From the NCBI RefSeq assembly GCF_003288805.1, contig NZ_NHYK01000003.1, positions 1 through 64,000 of the forward strand: a DNA stretch of 64,000 nucleotides, in the 5' to 3' direction. This DNA comes from Helicobacter sp. 10-6591. Lineage in GTDB: Bacteria > Campylobacterota > Campylobacteria > Campylobacterales > Helicobacteraceae. Below, one piece after another: positions 1 through 8,043 of the stretch (the stretch's first letter is position 1; every line of letters starts with the position of its first letter). The notes under the pieces were generated by a model. It did no database searches and was not told where the DNA came from. It saw nothing but the letters and a program-made list of their open reading frames with translations. The translations under genes and the position numbers were made by a program.

Positions 1-60
1 GTCAAAGGGGGGATAAGGGGAGCGACTTCGCAATTCAAGCCCCCTTGTCCCCCCTTGAAA
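1..60. repeat. Palindromic element inserted in frame in ilvD
   Basis: Bases 5-20 pair with 41-56 in a 16-bp GC-rich stem containing one T-G wobble. Beyond one bulged base, bases 2-3 also pair with 57-58. The 20-base loop carries its own small hairpin, GCGA-CT-TCGC at 22-31. The reading frame of ilvD runs straight through it and encodes a Gly/Lys/Pro-rich stretch that the normal dehydratase does not have just before its [12 protein letters not shown] segment. It resembles in organisation the in-frame palindromic elements known from Rickettsia. The left boundary lies outside the window and no second copy was noticed here. Confidence 0.55.
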
Positions 61-776
61 AAGAAGCACAAGCAAGCGTTTTGCATCTTGACGCTTTAAC
101 AATCACCGGTGAAACACTTGGCAAGCGGATTAAAAACGCGCAAATCACCGATACCAAGATTATCCACACTAACGAAAACGCCTACTCACAAGTGGGAGGC
201 TTGAAAATCCTCTTTGGCAATCTTGCAAAAGAAGGTGCGGTGCTAAAGGTCGCAGCTGTAGCAGAATCTATGAAAGAATTTAAGGGTAAAGCAATTTGTT
301 TTAATTCCCAAGCTGAAGCATTAAAGGGCATAGCAGGTGGCAAAGTCAAGGCAGGAAATGTAGTTGTTATCCGCTATGAGGGACCAAAGGGGGGTCCGGG
401 AATGCAAGAGATGCTAAGTCCTACAAGTCTTATTATGGGGATGGGGCTAGGTGAGAGTGTGGCGCTTATTACCGATGGGCGATTTAGCGGTGCAACTCGT
501 GGCGCATGTATCGGACATGTGAGTCCTGAAGCGGCTGAAGGGGGGCTTATCGCGCTTATTGAAGATGGCGATGAAATCTGCATTTCTGTATCACAAGGAA
601 GCCTAAAATTGCTTGTGGATTCTAAGGTTTTAGAATCTAGGCGGGCAAAATGGCTAGAGCAAGGCATAGCAAAGCAAATTATGCAGAATAAAAACATCAC
701 AAGCAAATGGCTCAAACGCTACTCCTTGCTTGTCAGCAACGCCGCAAATGGCGCAGTGCTAAAGACAGAGCTGTGA
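1..776 (+). CDS. ilvD: Dihydroxy-acid dehydratase, C-terminal part (cut by window edge)
   Basis: IlvD dehydrates 2,3-dihydroxy-isovalerate and 2,3-dihydroxy-3-methylvalerate to the 2-keto acids of the valine and isoleucine pathways, using an Fe-S cluster in the cytoplasm. The frame is open from base 3 to TGA 774-776, giving about 257 residues of a protein normally near 560. Family-specific segments are clear: [27 protein letters not shown] and [13 protein letters not shown], then the usual C-terminus. The Fe-S cysteines lie upstream of the window. The first 60 bases encode the unusual in-frame palindrome. The last 133 bp occur again at 6390-6522, on the far side of the accessory island, so this gene end marks the island's left edge. 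Confidence 0.95.
   Translation, partial: QRGDKGSDFAIQAPLSPLEKEAQASVLHLDALTITGETLGKRIKNAQITDTKIIHTNENAYSQVGGLKILFGNLAKEGAVLKVAAVAESMKEFKGKAICFNSQAEALKGIAGGKVKAGNVVVIRYEGPKGGPGMQEMLSPTSLIMGMGLGESVALITDGRFSGATRGACIGHVSPEAAEGGLIALIEDGDEICISVSQGSLKLLVDSKVLESRRAKWLEQGIAKQIMQNKNITSKWLKRYSLLVSNAANGAVLKTEL
644..776 (+). repeat. Direct repeat, copy 1 (3' end of ilvD)
   Basis: This 133-bp segment, ending on the ilvD stop codon, matches 6390-6522 without gaps and with 9 mismatches, about 93 percent identity. Eight of the nine mismatches are synonymous in the ilvD frame; one changes Gln to Lys. This copy is fused to the body of ilvD. The pair flanks the island with the DUF262, HNH and HsdR_N genes. Confidence 0.93.
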
Positions 777-788
777 AGGGAGGAGTGA

Positions 789-1200
789 ATGAATGGCGAT
801 CCTAGAGCAAAATATAAGTAAAAGAAATTTTGTCTACCTTATAAAAAAATAGTGCCAATTTTTTTCATCATAGCACTACTGCTTTACTTATATCTTAAAC
901 CAACTGTTAAAAAATACGAGATTGATGACATTGGTGTGCCAACTATCCTTTTTTAAAAGCGTACCAAAAAGCGAATGTTTTGAAATTTTAGACATAAAAA
1001 CACAGCTTTAAAACACACATAATAAAGCATTTTTACAAAATACCCTTTTTAGCACGCTTGTTCTAATGAAGCGAAATGATATTTTGGGCGATTGAATAAT
1101 CAAGGCGGTGCAAGGAAGAAGTGTATTTTAGCTGGATGTGTGGATTTTTGATTGCGGAGTATTTCAAAGAGGCAATTTGTGATATTTTTAGTGTGGATTA
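789..1200 (+). pseudogene. Decayed gene for a small membrane protein
   Basis: A good ribosome site (GGGAGGAGTG, 778-787) stands before ATG 789. The frame is broken by TAA at 819-821, continues through a hydrophobic segment (VPIFFIIALLLYLYL) and stops at 954-956. Removing one T from the T6 run at 949-954 restores a protein-like frame ending KSECFEILDIKTQL. The same frame goes on past further stops with segments such as LVLMKRNDILGD and LDVWIFDCGVF. This looks like a gene with several stops and at least one frameshift. I do not recognise the family. It fills the otherwise gene-free gap between ilvD and the DUF262 gene. Confidence 0.5.
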
Positions 1201-1282
1201 GAATCTAGATTCTAGCCTTATAACCCCTTGACTTACAAAAAAAACATTACAATAATCGGTAAAAAATTAGCAAGGAGTATTT

Positions 1283-3001
1283 GTGGCAGAAATGCAAGTA
1301 AATAAGCAAAGTGTGAGAGAGCTTTTAGCAAGCGGTAAAAGCTTTTTAGTCCCAGAATATCAGCGACCTTATAGCTGGAAGCAAGAGCAGTGCGAAACGC
1401 TGTGGGAGGATATAATGAACTTTTTTAAGAACACACAAGAAAACCAAGATTCTAGCGATGATGACGAGTATTTTTTGGGCAGTGTGGTGAGTTTCATTGA
1501 TGAAAATAACAAAAATACCCTAGAAATTATCGATGGACAACAGAGAATCACAACCTTGAGCCTACTTTTTAGGGCATTGTATGAAAAGGCAAATGGGCAG
1601 GAGTATAAAAAAGACGAAACCAAAGGTTATATCAAGGCATTTGGCAAATGTTTATGGAAATATGATGAGGGGAGTGAGAATTTGGAATTTAAGAAGCCTC
1701 ACCTCACAAGCCGAGTGGTTTTAGATTCTGATAATGAGATTTTGCAGCAGATTTTAAGCGAAAATATAGGTGATATAAAACAGAGTAAATCACTATATGC
1801 TAGGAATTTTATCTTTTTTTGTGAGAGAGTTGATGAATTTATATCAAGTAGCTTTGATATGTGGGGTGAGTTTTGTAAAACCATTTTAAACAAATTAGTG
1901 ATTTTGCCAATTGAATGCAACAATCAAGAAAATGCGATGAGAATCTTTACCACGCTTAATGATAGGGGTATGCCACTTAGTGATTCTGACATTATCAAAG
2001 GCAGAATCTATGCAAGTATTCAAGATAAAAATGAGAAAGAAGCATTTGCTAGTAAGTGGAAAGAGTTAGAGTCTAAGCTTGTCATTGAAGATACAGGTGA
2101 AAAATACTTTGTTATGGATTTTTTGTTCGTTCAATATATGCATATCACAAGAGCTAGAAATCTGGATTCTAGTAATGAGGTTGGCTTAAGAAGATTTTAT
2201 ACCACAGGCAAATACAAAAATGTGCTCAAAGATTCACAAAAAGTTATGCAAGAAATTGAGGAATTACAAGAGTTGTGGCTTAGTATAGATAAGTTTGAAA
2301 ATGAAAGATTAAATCTTCAAGCTACACAAATGTTTGATACACTATATTTTTATCCGAGCGATTATTGGAAAACATTAGTGAGTGTCTATTATTTTTATTG
2401 CAAAGATAAGGGATTAGACTTTTTTAGCGAGAAAAATATCTTGCCATTTTTGCGACACTATGTTGCAACCCTGTTTGTGCAGTATGTTCAAACTCCAAGT
2501 AGAAATAATATAAGAATCCTTATATTTAACGCCTATGTTAGCTTGTATAAAAATGGTTTATTAGACTTTGGGGTGGATTTGCAAAAATATCTTTCCGATG
2601 AGACTTTCGAGAATCTATTTTTTGAAAGACAAAAGATTTTTACAGCTTTTGTTACCTTGCATCTTTATGTTAAATATCCAGACCAAGAAATCATAGATGG
2701 AGAAATCGAGCATATCTTCCCACAAAAATGGCAAAACACCAACTATAATGGCTGGAATAAAGCAGACGCAAAAAAATATCTAGAGCAAATCGGCAATAAA
2801 ATGTGGCTTGAGAAAAAAATCAATATCCAAGCGGGTAATGGCTACTTTGGCAAAAAGAAAGAAAAATATAAAAAATCTGGATTTTTGGAGGCTAGGGCAT
2901 TGGCAGAATATCCTAAAGATGATTGGACAAAAGAAGATATTGAGAAGCGAAACGAGGAGATTTACATAACTCTTAAGGCATTTTTTGAAGAGAATGTGTA
3001 G
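1283..3001 (+). CDS. DUF262/DUF1524 protein, GmrSD-like restriction family
   Basis: The protein has 572 residues. The N-terminal DUF262 (GmrS-like, ParB fold) domain shows YQRPYSW at 26-32 and the signature DGQQR at 84-88. The C-terminal DUF1524 (GmrD-like) part has an HNH-type IEHIFPQKW motif with His477. GmrSD is a type IV system that uses NTP hydrolysis to cleave phage DNA with modified bases; single-chain fusions are common in defence islands. The GTG start at 1283 follows AAGGAG at 1272-1277 with good spacing; an ATG three codons in is the alternative. The gene stands at the left of the ilvD-bounded island. Its natural target cannot be read from sequence. The family is secure; the defence role is inferred. 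Confidence 0.85.
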   Translation: MAEMQVNKQSVRELLASGKSFLVPEYQRPYSWKQEQCETLWEDIMNFFKNTQENQDSSDDDEYFLGSVVSFIDENNKNTLEIIDGQQRITTLSLLFRALYEKANGQEYKKDETKGYIKAFGKCLWKYDEGSENLEFKKPHLTSRVVLDSDNEILQQILSENIGDIKQSKSLYARNFIFFCERVDEFISSSFDMWGEFCKTILNKLVILPIECNNQENAMRIFTTLNDRGMPLSDSDIIKGRIYASIQDKNEKEAFASKWKELESKLVIEDTGEKYFVMDFLFVQYMHITRARNLDSSNEVGLRRFYTTGKYKNVLKDSQKVMQEIEELQELWLSIDKFENERLNLQATQMFDTLYFYPSDYWKTLVSVYYFYCKDKGLDFFSEKNILPFLRHYVATLFVQYVQTPSRNNIRILIFNAYVSLYKNGLLDFGVDLQKYLSDETFENLFFERQKIFTAFVTLHLYVKYPDQEIIDGEIEHIFPQKWQNTNYNGWNKADAKKYLEQIGNKMWLEKKINIQAGNGYFGKKKEKYKKSGFLEARALAEYPKDDWTKEDIEKRNEEIYITLKAFFEENV

Positions 3002-3121
3002 GGTATCAAGGCAGGATATTGTTAAAAGATAAAATTGTGTGTGTTGGATTCTAGCTTTAGCAAGTATAAATGGCTTAATGAATGCATTATGATATGAAAC
3101 TTGCTTTTTAAAGGAATCACA

Positions 3122-4360
3122 ATGCCCGCAGACCCTAATCAAGACTTCACCAAAACCAAAGAATGTATCTATAAAAACGAACGATATTCAGTGCGGGATA
3201 ATGGGGCAGTATTTCGCTATGCGAAAGAAGCCACAAAAATAGATAAAACAACACAAAAGAACACAATACAAAGTAACGCGACACAAGAGAAGCAACCCAA
3301 AGACAGCAAAACTCAAATTATAAAGACAAATGCAAAAAAACGCAAACTTGACAATCTTTGGACTTTTGGCACACCAAGTAAAAACGGCTATTTGCTTATC
3401 GGGGGAGAGCGTGTGCATAGAATCATAGCTTTAGCCTTTTTGGGAGAGCCACCTACAAAAGAACATATTGTAGACCATATTGACACCAATAGGCAAAATA
3501 ATCGCCCAGAGAATCTGCGTTATATCACAAAGCTTGAAAATGCCCTGCTTAATCCCCTCACACGAGAAAAGATTATGTATCATTGCGGGAGTATAGAAGC
3601 CTTTTTGCAAAATCCACAGATTCTAAGGGATAAAGCTCAAGCAAATACAGATACAAACCTGCAATGGATGCGGAGCGTGACTAAGGAGGAAGCGCAAAAC
3701 TGCCTTAAGAATCTAGAATATTTATTTTTACAAAAACCAAAGATAGAGAGTGCTAGAGATTCACAAGGTGGGGGCATTGGGGAGTGGATTTATAATAAGA
3801 TAGATTTCAAGCAAAATACAGAATCTAAGCGAAATTTTGGATTCCCAAACTTTACGATTTATAAGGATTCTAGTTATACAGAATCTATGGAATCCACCCA
3901 AGCCCTTTCTCCCACAAACGCAAAACAACGAGATTGGAGAACACCAAGCAGCTTTCCCCTCTGCCCTACATCACTAAGCGACACGCCCTTAGAGAATTAT
4001 GCCAAAGCTTTGAAAAATGGGGAGATATTTTCACAAAATGAGTATGGCAAATCGGTGATTATAGAATCTGCCCTAGTATCAGAAAATGCTACACAAGAAA
4101 GTGAAATGCAAAGAAGCGAAATGCGAAATAACCAAACGCAAGACAAAGAAAATCCAAATCACAAGGCAATTATTATCTTATCCAAGTTTGAACCAGAGGG
4201 CGTTAAGAAGTATGCCTTAGCTAAAGTAACTTTTGAGAATGCTCTCTTTATCCACGAGGCAATGGGGACATTTTTTACTATCGAGGGTGGCTATAAATAT
4301 TTTACACTAGCACAAGGGCTAGAGTGGAGCGGTGGGGATACTTTTGATGATTATTGTTAG
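3122..4360 (+). CDS. HNH endonuclease-domain protein with unknown C-terminal part
   Basis: Starting at ATG 3122, behind AAAGGAATC, the product has 412 residues. A TTG seven codons upstream also keeps the frame open but has no clear ribosome site. About residues 95-135 form an HNH_3-type nuclease core, with HRIIALAFLG, then VDHIDTNRQNN and NLRYIT, as in homing and phage HNH enzymes. Before it lies a polar, Lys/Gln/Thr-rich segment. After it come long low-complexity Ser/Gln-rich stretches. The last 65 residues look folded (FEPEGVKKYALAKVTF, then FFTIEGGYKYFTLAQGLEW) and match nothing I recognise. It sits between a GmrSD-like gene and an HsdR_N protein, so a DNA-cleaving role in defence or in the island's own mobility is plausible but unproven. 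Confidence 0.7.
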   Translation: MPADPNQDFTKTKECIYKNERYSVRDNGAVFRYAKEATKIDKTTQKNTIQSNATQEKQPKDSKTQIIKTNAKKRKLDNLWTFGTPSKNGYLLIGGERVHRIIALAFLGEPPTKEHIVDHIDTNRQNNRPENLRYITKLENALLNPLTREKIMYHCGSIEAFLQNPQILRDKAQANTDTNLQWMRSVTKEEAQNCLKNLEYLFLQKPKIESARDSQGGGIGEWIYNKIDFKQNTESKRNFGFPNFTIYKDSSYTESMESTQALSPTNAKQRDWRTPSSFPLCPTSLSDTPLENYAKALKNGEIFSQNEYGKSVIIESALVSENATQESEMQRSEMRNNQTQDKENPNHKAIIILSKFEPEGVKKYALAKVTFENALFIHEAMGTFFTIEGGYKYFTLAQGLEWSGGDTFDDYC

Positions 4361-4391
4361 AAGCCATAAAATATACTTGTCTTAATTGTAA

Positions 4392-4408
4392 TTTTTTTTT
4401 TTTTTTTT
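4392..4408. repeat. T17 homopolymer upstream of the HsdR_N gene
   Basis: Seventeen T residues lie 43 bp before the ATG at 4452. Downstream are TACACT/TATGGCTAC sequences that could act as a -10 region and an AAGGAG ribosome site at 4441-4446. In H. pylori, poly-T tracts of variable length beside promoters (for example sabA) tune transcription. The tract would be prone to slipped-strand change. The effect on transcription is inferred. Confidence 0.8.
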
Positions 4409-4451
4409 GATACACTATGGCTACAAACCGTAAAATTGGCAAGGAGTAGTA

Positions 4452-5495
4452 ATGGATTTTGAAACCGAAATAAATAATATAGCTGATATAGTTATTGAAA
4501 GAAAGGCACTTGTAAAAACAGAAGAAGCAACAAAAATGACATTTATCATTCCTTTTCTCAAAGCTTTAGGGTATGATGTCTATAATCCAAGTATCGTTGT
4601 GCCTGAATATACTGCCGATGTAGGTATAAAAAAGGGAGAGAAAGTAGATTACGCTATATTTAAAGACGAAACCCCATTTATCCTGATAGAAGCAAAAAAT
4701 CATTCTGAAAATTTGGATAATCACGGTAGCCAACTTATACGATACTTTAATGCTGTGCCGAGTATAAGATTTGCGATTTTAACAAACGGTATAGAATATC
4801 GCTTTTTTACAGACATAGAACAACCAAACATTATGGACACTCTGCCATTTTTGGTTATCAATCTTGAAAATTTGAGACCACGAGACTTGAAAGATTTGAA
4901 ACGATTTATTTATGCAGAGCTTAATATTGATGATATTCTAGATATAGCAAAAGAGAAAAAATATTACCGTAGTATTCAAGAAATTTTTAAAACAGAAGTT
5001 AATAATCCAAGTGATGATTTTGTTATATTTTTTGCAAAACAGCTAACAAATCGTAGAATGACAAATGCTATCGTAGAGGAATTTCGTGCTTATATTAAAA
5101 AATCTTTTAAAGACATTATCAATGATTTAGCGTATGAAAAAATTTCAAGTATAAAAAATAATCTACAAAACTTAAATGACGATGAGGTAGATTCCAAAGA
5201 TGAGAACGATGATGAAATTATCACAACACAAGAGGAATTGCAGGCTTTTTATATTGTGAAATCAATATTGGGTGGTATTGGTGCGGATTTAGAGCAAATT
5301 CAGTATAAAGATACCAAAAGCTACTTTGGTATTAATTTTAGAGGTATGGTTACTAAATGGATTTGTCGTCTTATGCTAAATGATAATAAAAAATCAATCA
5401 CATTTCCAGATGGGACAACTCAAAAATTAAAAACAATAGAGGAACTTTATAGTTTAAAGGATAAAATCATAGAATCTTATCAAGCAAGACAATAG
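4452..5495 (+). CDS. Stand-alone HsdR N-terminal-type nuclease domain protein
   Basis: The 347-residue protein resembles the N-terminal nuclease domain of type I restriction R subunits (HSDR_N family). The PD-(D/E)xK core is visible as Asp66 in KVDYAIFK followed by Glu80 and Lys82 in FILIEAKNH. A QLIRYFNAVPSIRFAILTNG segment is also typical. No helicase motor follows. The second half is acidic in places (residues 240-255) and ends in a segment, from FYIVKSILG to GIDFRG-like GINFRGMVTKW, that often accompanies such proteins. No modification or specificity subunit is present, so it is not a complete type I system. Expression may be modulated by the T17 tract just upstream. The domain is well supported; the biological role is inferred from the defence-like neighbours. 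Confidence 0.8.
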   Translation: MDFETEINNIADIVIERKALVKTEEATKMTFIIPFLKALGYDVYNPSIVVPEYTADVGIKKGEKVDYAIFKDETPFILIEAKNHSENLDNHGSQLIRYFNAVPSIRFAILTNGIEYRFFTDIEQPNIMDTLPFLVINLENLRPRDLKDLKRFIYAELNIDDILDIAKEKKYYRSIQEIFKTEVNNPSDDFVIFFAKQLTNRRMTNAIVEEFRAYIKKSFKDIINDLAYEKISSIKNNLQNLNDDEVDSKDENDDEIITTQEELQAFYIVKSILGGIGADLEQIQYKDTKSYFGINFRGMVTKWICRLMLNDNKKSITFPDGTTQKLKTIEELYSLKDKIIESYQARQ

Positions 5496-5536
5496 GTAAT
5501 ATTACCAAGTGTCAATAGATTGGTATATTAATCAAG

Positions 5537-5557
5537 ATCACGGCTAAGTAGCGTGAT
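5537..5557. terminator. Weak hairpin after the HsdR_N gene
   Basis: ATCACG (5537-5542) pairs with CGTGAT (5552-5557) around a 9-base loop and is followed by only a short T-rich stretch. It lies in the 200-bp gap between two convergent genes. It may terminate one or both, but the stem is short and the U-run poor. Confidence 0.25.
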
Positions 5558-5695
5558 TTATGGGTATATCGCATATACTACAGCCAAAATTTAAACTAAA
5601 TTAAGGTGCATAATACATAAAATTATGTAAGCATTTTATACTCCAAAAACTACCAAAACCACATAAAATCATAATCCCCAAACACAATCTCGCTG

Positions 5696-6418
5696 TTAGC
5701 ACAATATACTTTTAAGTTTCTGTACCAATAAGTCTTTTCTAGCCTCACAAAAGTCATTAAAAGATTCTAGCGACAAATCCACATCGGGTATCAAATGCCT
5801 TTCTAAAAAACCCTTTTTGTCATTGCTACATTGTTTTTCTACCCATTCTTGTAATGGCATAGCATTTTTAGACATATTCTCATTAGCATCAAGCATTTGT
5901 AAATTTGGCAAAGAATCATAATAGCGATACTCCCACACCTCAAGCCCTCTTTTTTCATTCAATCTTTTATATGCTTTATAGGCAGATTCTGGGTGCAGGT
6001 GGTCGATATGGAAATTATTGTTTTTATAATCTAGGTGTGGATACAAAAGTGAGAGTATTGCAAAGGTCTCTGGGCTATTTTTCCTACTATTCCAAATTAT
6101 ATCCTCTAAAAATTCCTCATTCATATCGCCTCTATAATTTGCCTCTTTTTCTATATCATCTAGCGGGAATGTATCTATAGTGCTATCAAAATATTTCTCG
6201 CTTCCTTGTTTAAAATCCTTGATAAAGACTCGCCTCATTCTAGCTAGCACCGCATCACCACTGCGACCAAAAGGCTTTAGAATTATCGTGCGTAAAAGCC
6301 ATTTTTTTATGCTTTCTCTATTATCTTTTTGCCCCACAGAATCTACTATTGTTTCAGTAAGATTCTTATGATAGATAAAATAGAGAATAGGCAAAATGGC
6401 TAGAGCAAGGCATAGCAA
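5696..6418 (-). pseudogene. Truncated DUF262/DUF1524 gene, 3' remnant fused to antisense ilvD
   Basis: The readable frame gives 240 residues. The region from ILYFIYHKNL onward matches the middle and C-terminal half of DUF262/DUF1524 proteins, including an HNH-type HIDHLHPESAY segment near residue 140. The N-terminal half with the DGQQR motif is missing. The apparent first ten residues ([10 protein letters not shown]) are simply the antisense strand of the second ilvD 3' copy, which begins at 6390. The gene was therefore cut at the right edge of the island. A functional product is unlikely without the GmrS-like half. The intact paralogue at 1283-3001 is on the opposite strand and clearly different in sequence. 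Confidence 0.8.
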
Positions 6419-6522
6419 AGAAAATTATGCAGAATAAAAACATCACAAGCAAATGGCTCAAACGCTACTCTTTACTTGTGAGTAACGCCGCAAATGGCGC
6501 GGTACTAAAAACGGAGCTGTGA
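6390..6522 (+). pseudogene. Second copy of the ilvD 3' end (island right boundary)
   Basis: These 133 bp encode the last 43 residues of dihydroxy-acid dehydratase and its TGA, in frame and without indels, but no ilvD body precedes them. Compared with 644-776 there are 9 substitutions, 8 synonymous. That pattern means both copies evolved as working gene ends, so one was imported. Either this is the resident ilvD end displaced by the incoming segment, or the reverse. The left junction, at 6389/6390, cuts straight into a DUF262 gene on the other strand. Confidence 0.9.
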
Positions 6523-6568
6523 ATAAACATAAATAAATATTTCACAAAAACGCAAGATAAGGAGTTTT

Positions 6569-6907
6569 ATGCAAAAAAAGGAACATGAATCTCTCAAGCA
6601 AGACCAAAAGCACCAACCAAGATTCCAGAAATTTATAGAAGGCGCGTATGACCTGAGTTTAGGAATCTCCATCATCGTGGCACTTATCTTAGGATTTTTG
6701 ATAGGGCTTGGGTTAAAGAAACTCTTTGGATTTGAGTGGCTTCTATGGCTTGGGGTACTCTGGGGAATCTTAGCAGCACTTCTTAATGTCTATAAAGCAT
6801 ACAAGCGGCATAAAAAAGCATTGGATGAATTAGCACAAAACCCTCGCTACACAAGCAAAGAATTTTTGGAGCAAACAAAAGAGTGGGATAAAGAGGATGA
6901 TGAATAG
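6569..6907 (+). CDS. AtpZ/AtpI-like small membrane protein
   Basis: The 112-residue protein has a polar N-terminus, then two membrane helices at about 33-48 and 56-74, with the glycine-rich pattern GFLIGLGLKKLFG typical of the AtpZ/AtpI (putative F0F1-ATPase accessory, PF09527-like) family, and a basic/acidic tail. Such proteins help assemble the ATP-synthase c-ring or carry Mg/Ca ions in other bacteria; in epsilonproteobacteria the role is not established. A clear AAGGAG stands upstream of the ATG. Its stop overlaps the next gene by 11 bp, so the two are likely co-translated. It is the first intact gene to the right of the island. Confidence 0.65.
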   Translation: MQKKEHESLKQDQKHQPRFQKFIEGAYDLSLGISIIVALILGFLIGLGLKKLFGFEWLLWLGVLWGILAALLNVYKAYKRHKKALDELAQNPRYTSKEFLEQTKEWDKEDDE

Positions 6908-7340
6908 GATGCAATTTTTTATCTTTGCACTTATCTTTGCATGTGGTGGTGTTTGTAGTGCATATTTTAGTTTTGAGAGTTTTGTGAGTTTTATGTCTGG
7001 ATTTGTGAGTTTTGCACTTATTTTATTGGGCTCTTTTTTGGGGATTTTAAAACAATCAAAAGAAGGAAAAGAGGATATTCCAAAACCCATAGACAACACT
7101 CTAAAATCCAAAAACATACCAAAGAGCGAAAACCATACCATATCTGACACTTCAAAATTTTTGACTGGATTAAAACTTAGCTTTTCCTTGCTGCGATTGC
7201 TCTGCTATGTTGGGCTTATCATCTGGGTGATTTTGCTTTTGGAATACAGAGTTTTTGATATTGGAGGATTTGTAGGTGGTGTAGGTGCAAGTGTCATCGC
7301 ATTGACTAGTATTGCCATTATGTTTATAAAAAATGCCTAG
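6897..7340 (+). CDS. Integral membrane protein of unknown function
   Basis: The 147-residue product has two hydrophobic helices near 7-24 and 31-50, a polar loop of about 50 residues rich in Lys and Ser, then two more helices near 101-115 and 122-143. The start overlaps the AtpZ-like gene; ATG 6897, 6900 and 6909 are all possible. I do not recognise a family beyond a general likeness to small paired membrane proteins of Helicobacter and Campylobacter. The overlap suggests it works with its AtpZ-like partner, but that is inference. Confidence 0.6.
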   Translation: MMNRMQFFIFALIFACGGVCSAYFSFESFVSFMSGFVSFALILLGSFLGILKQSKEGKEDIPKPIDNTLKSKNIPKSENHTISDTSKFLTGLKLSFSLLRLLCYVGLIIWVILLLEYRVFDIGGFVGGVGASVIALTSIAIMFIKNA

Positions 7341-7419
7341 AGCACTCCCTGTCTAGCAACAAACACATTACGTTCAAAAAGTCTGATTTTATACTTAGTA
7401 TCGCGCACTATGAAATAGC

Positions 7420-7950
7420 TCAATATGGCTTACAATTCTTGTACATTATCTTAAAAGTCTTAAGAGCCTTGTCTATGAACTCTTTGTTTTTACTCACTAG
7501 CAAAGTTTCGTAATTATGTTCAAACGCGCTTTTGCTCCAGTTTGCCGAGCCGATAAATAATAATGACTTATCGATAATGGCCATTTTTTGGTGCATGATT
7601 CCGTTGTAATTTTTCGCACTTAAGCCTTCAAGTGTGCAAACAGAGATATTTTTGTATTTGGCTAAATATCCAATGGTTGAGGTTGTGTTTTTGAGGTTTG
7701 AGCTTTTGTCATAAATAATCTGTATTTTCACACCAGAGGAGGCTGCATCTCTTAATGCTTTGGCAATCTCTCTGTTTGTGAAGCTATAAATTGCAACTGC
7801 GATATGCTCTCTTGCGCCTTTAAAACTTTGTATAAGCGAAGCAAGGGCTTGCTTGTTTTCATAAGGCATAAAATACAGAGAATCTGCTTGTATATTCGCA
7901 TGAAAACTTACACAAAAGACGATTAAAAGAAATAACTTTCTCGCAAACAT
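7420..7950 (-). CDS. nucT: Phospholipase D-family nuclease, secreted or membrane-bound
   Basis: The 176-residue protein starts with a signal peptide (about residues 1-22) and has one HKD motif, His120-x-Lys122-x4-Asp127, followed by the IGSANWS strand typical of the single-HKD Nuc family, which acts as a dimer. In H. pylori NucT (HP0323) is a surface nuclease that degrades DNA and is needed for growth on nucleic-acid purines. The divergent neighbour is the ChePep gene, the same arrangement as I recall for HP0322-HP0323. Length and motif are complete. Confidence 0.88.
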   Translation of the reverse strand: MFARKLFLLIVFCVSFHANIQADSLYFMPYENKQALASLIQSFKGAREHIAVAIYSFTNREIAKALRDAASSGVKIQIIYDKSSNLKNTTSTIGYLAKYKNISVCTLEGLSAKNYNGIMHQKMAIIDKSLLFIGSANWSKSAFEHNYETLLVSKNKEFIDKALKTFKIMYKNCKPY

Positions 7951-8000
7951 TAAGTGTCCTCTTAAGGTACAAAAGGTTTTAGTAGGAGCTTTAGTTTAGT

Positions 8001-8006
8001 TATAAT
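8001..8006 (+). promoter_or_regulatory. -10 box of the ChePep-gmk operon
   Basis: TATAAT, preceded by TTTAGTT and lying 37 bp before the ATG at 8044, fits the extended -10 of the Helicobacter vegetative sigma factor, which tolerates a weak -35. The gap also serves the divergent nucT gene. Confidence 0.6.
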
Positions 8007-8043
8007 ACAGACAAATGCTTAAAACAAAGGGTATTGCAAAAAT

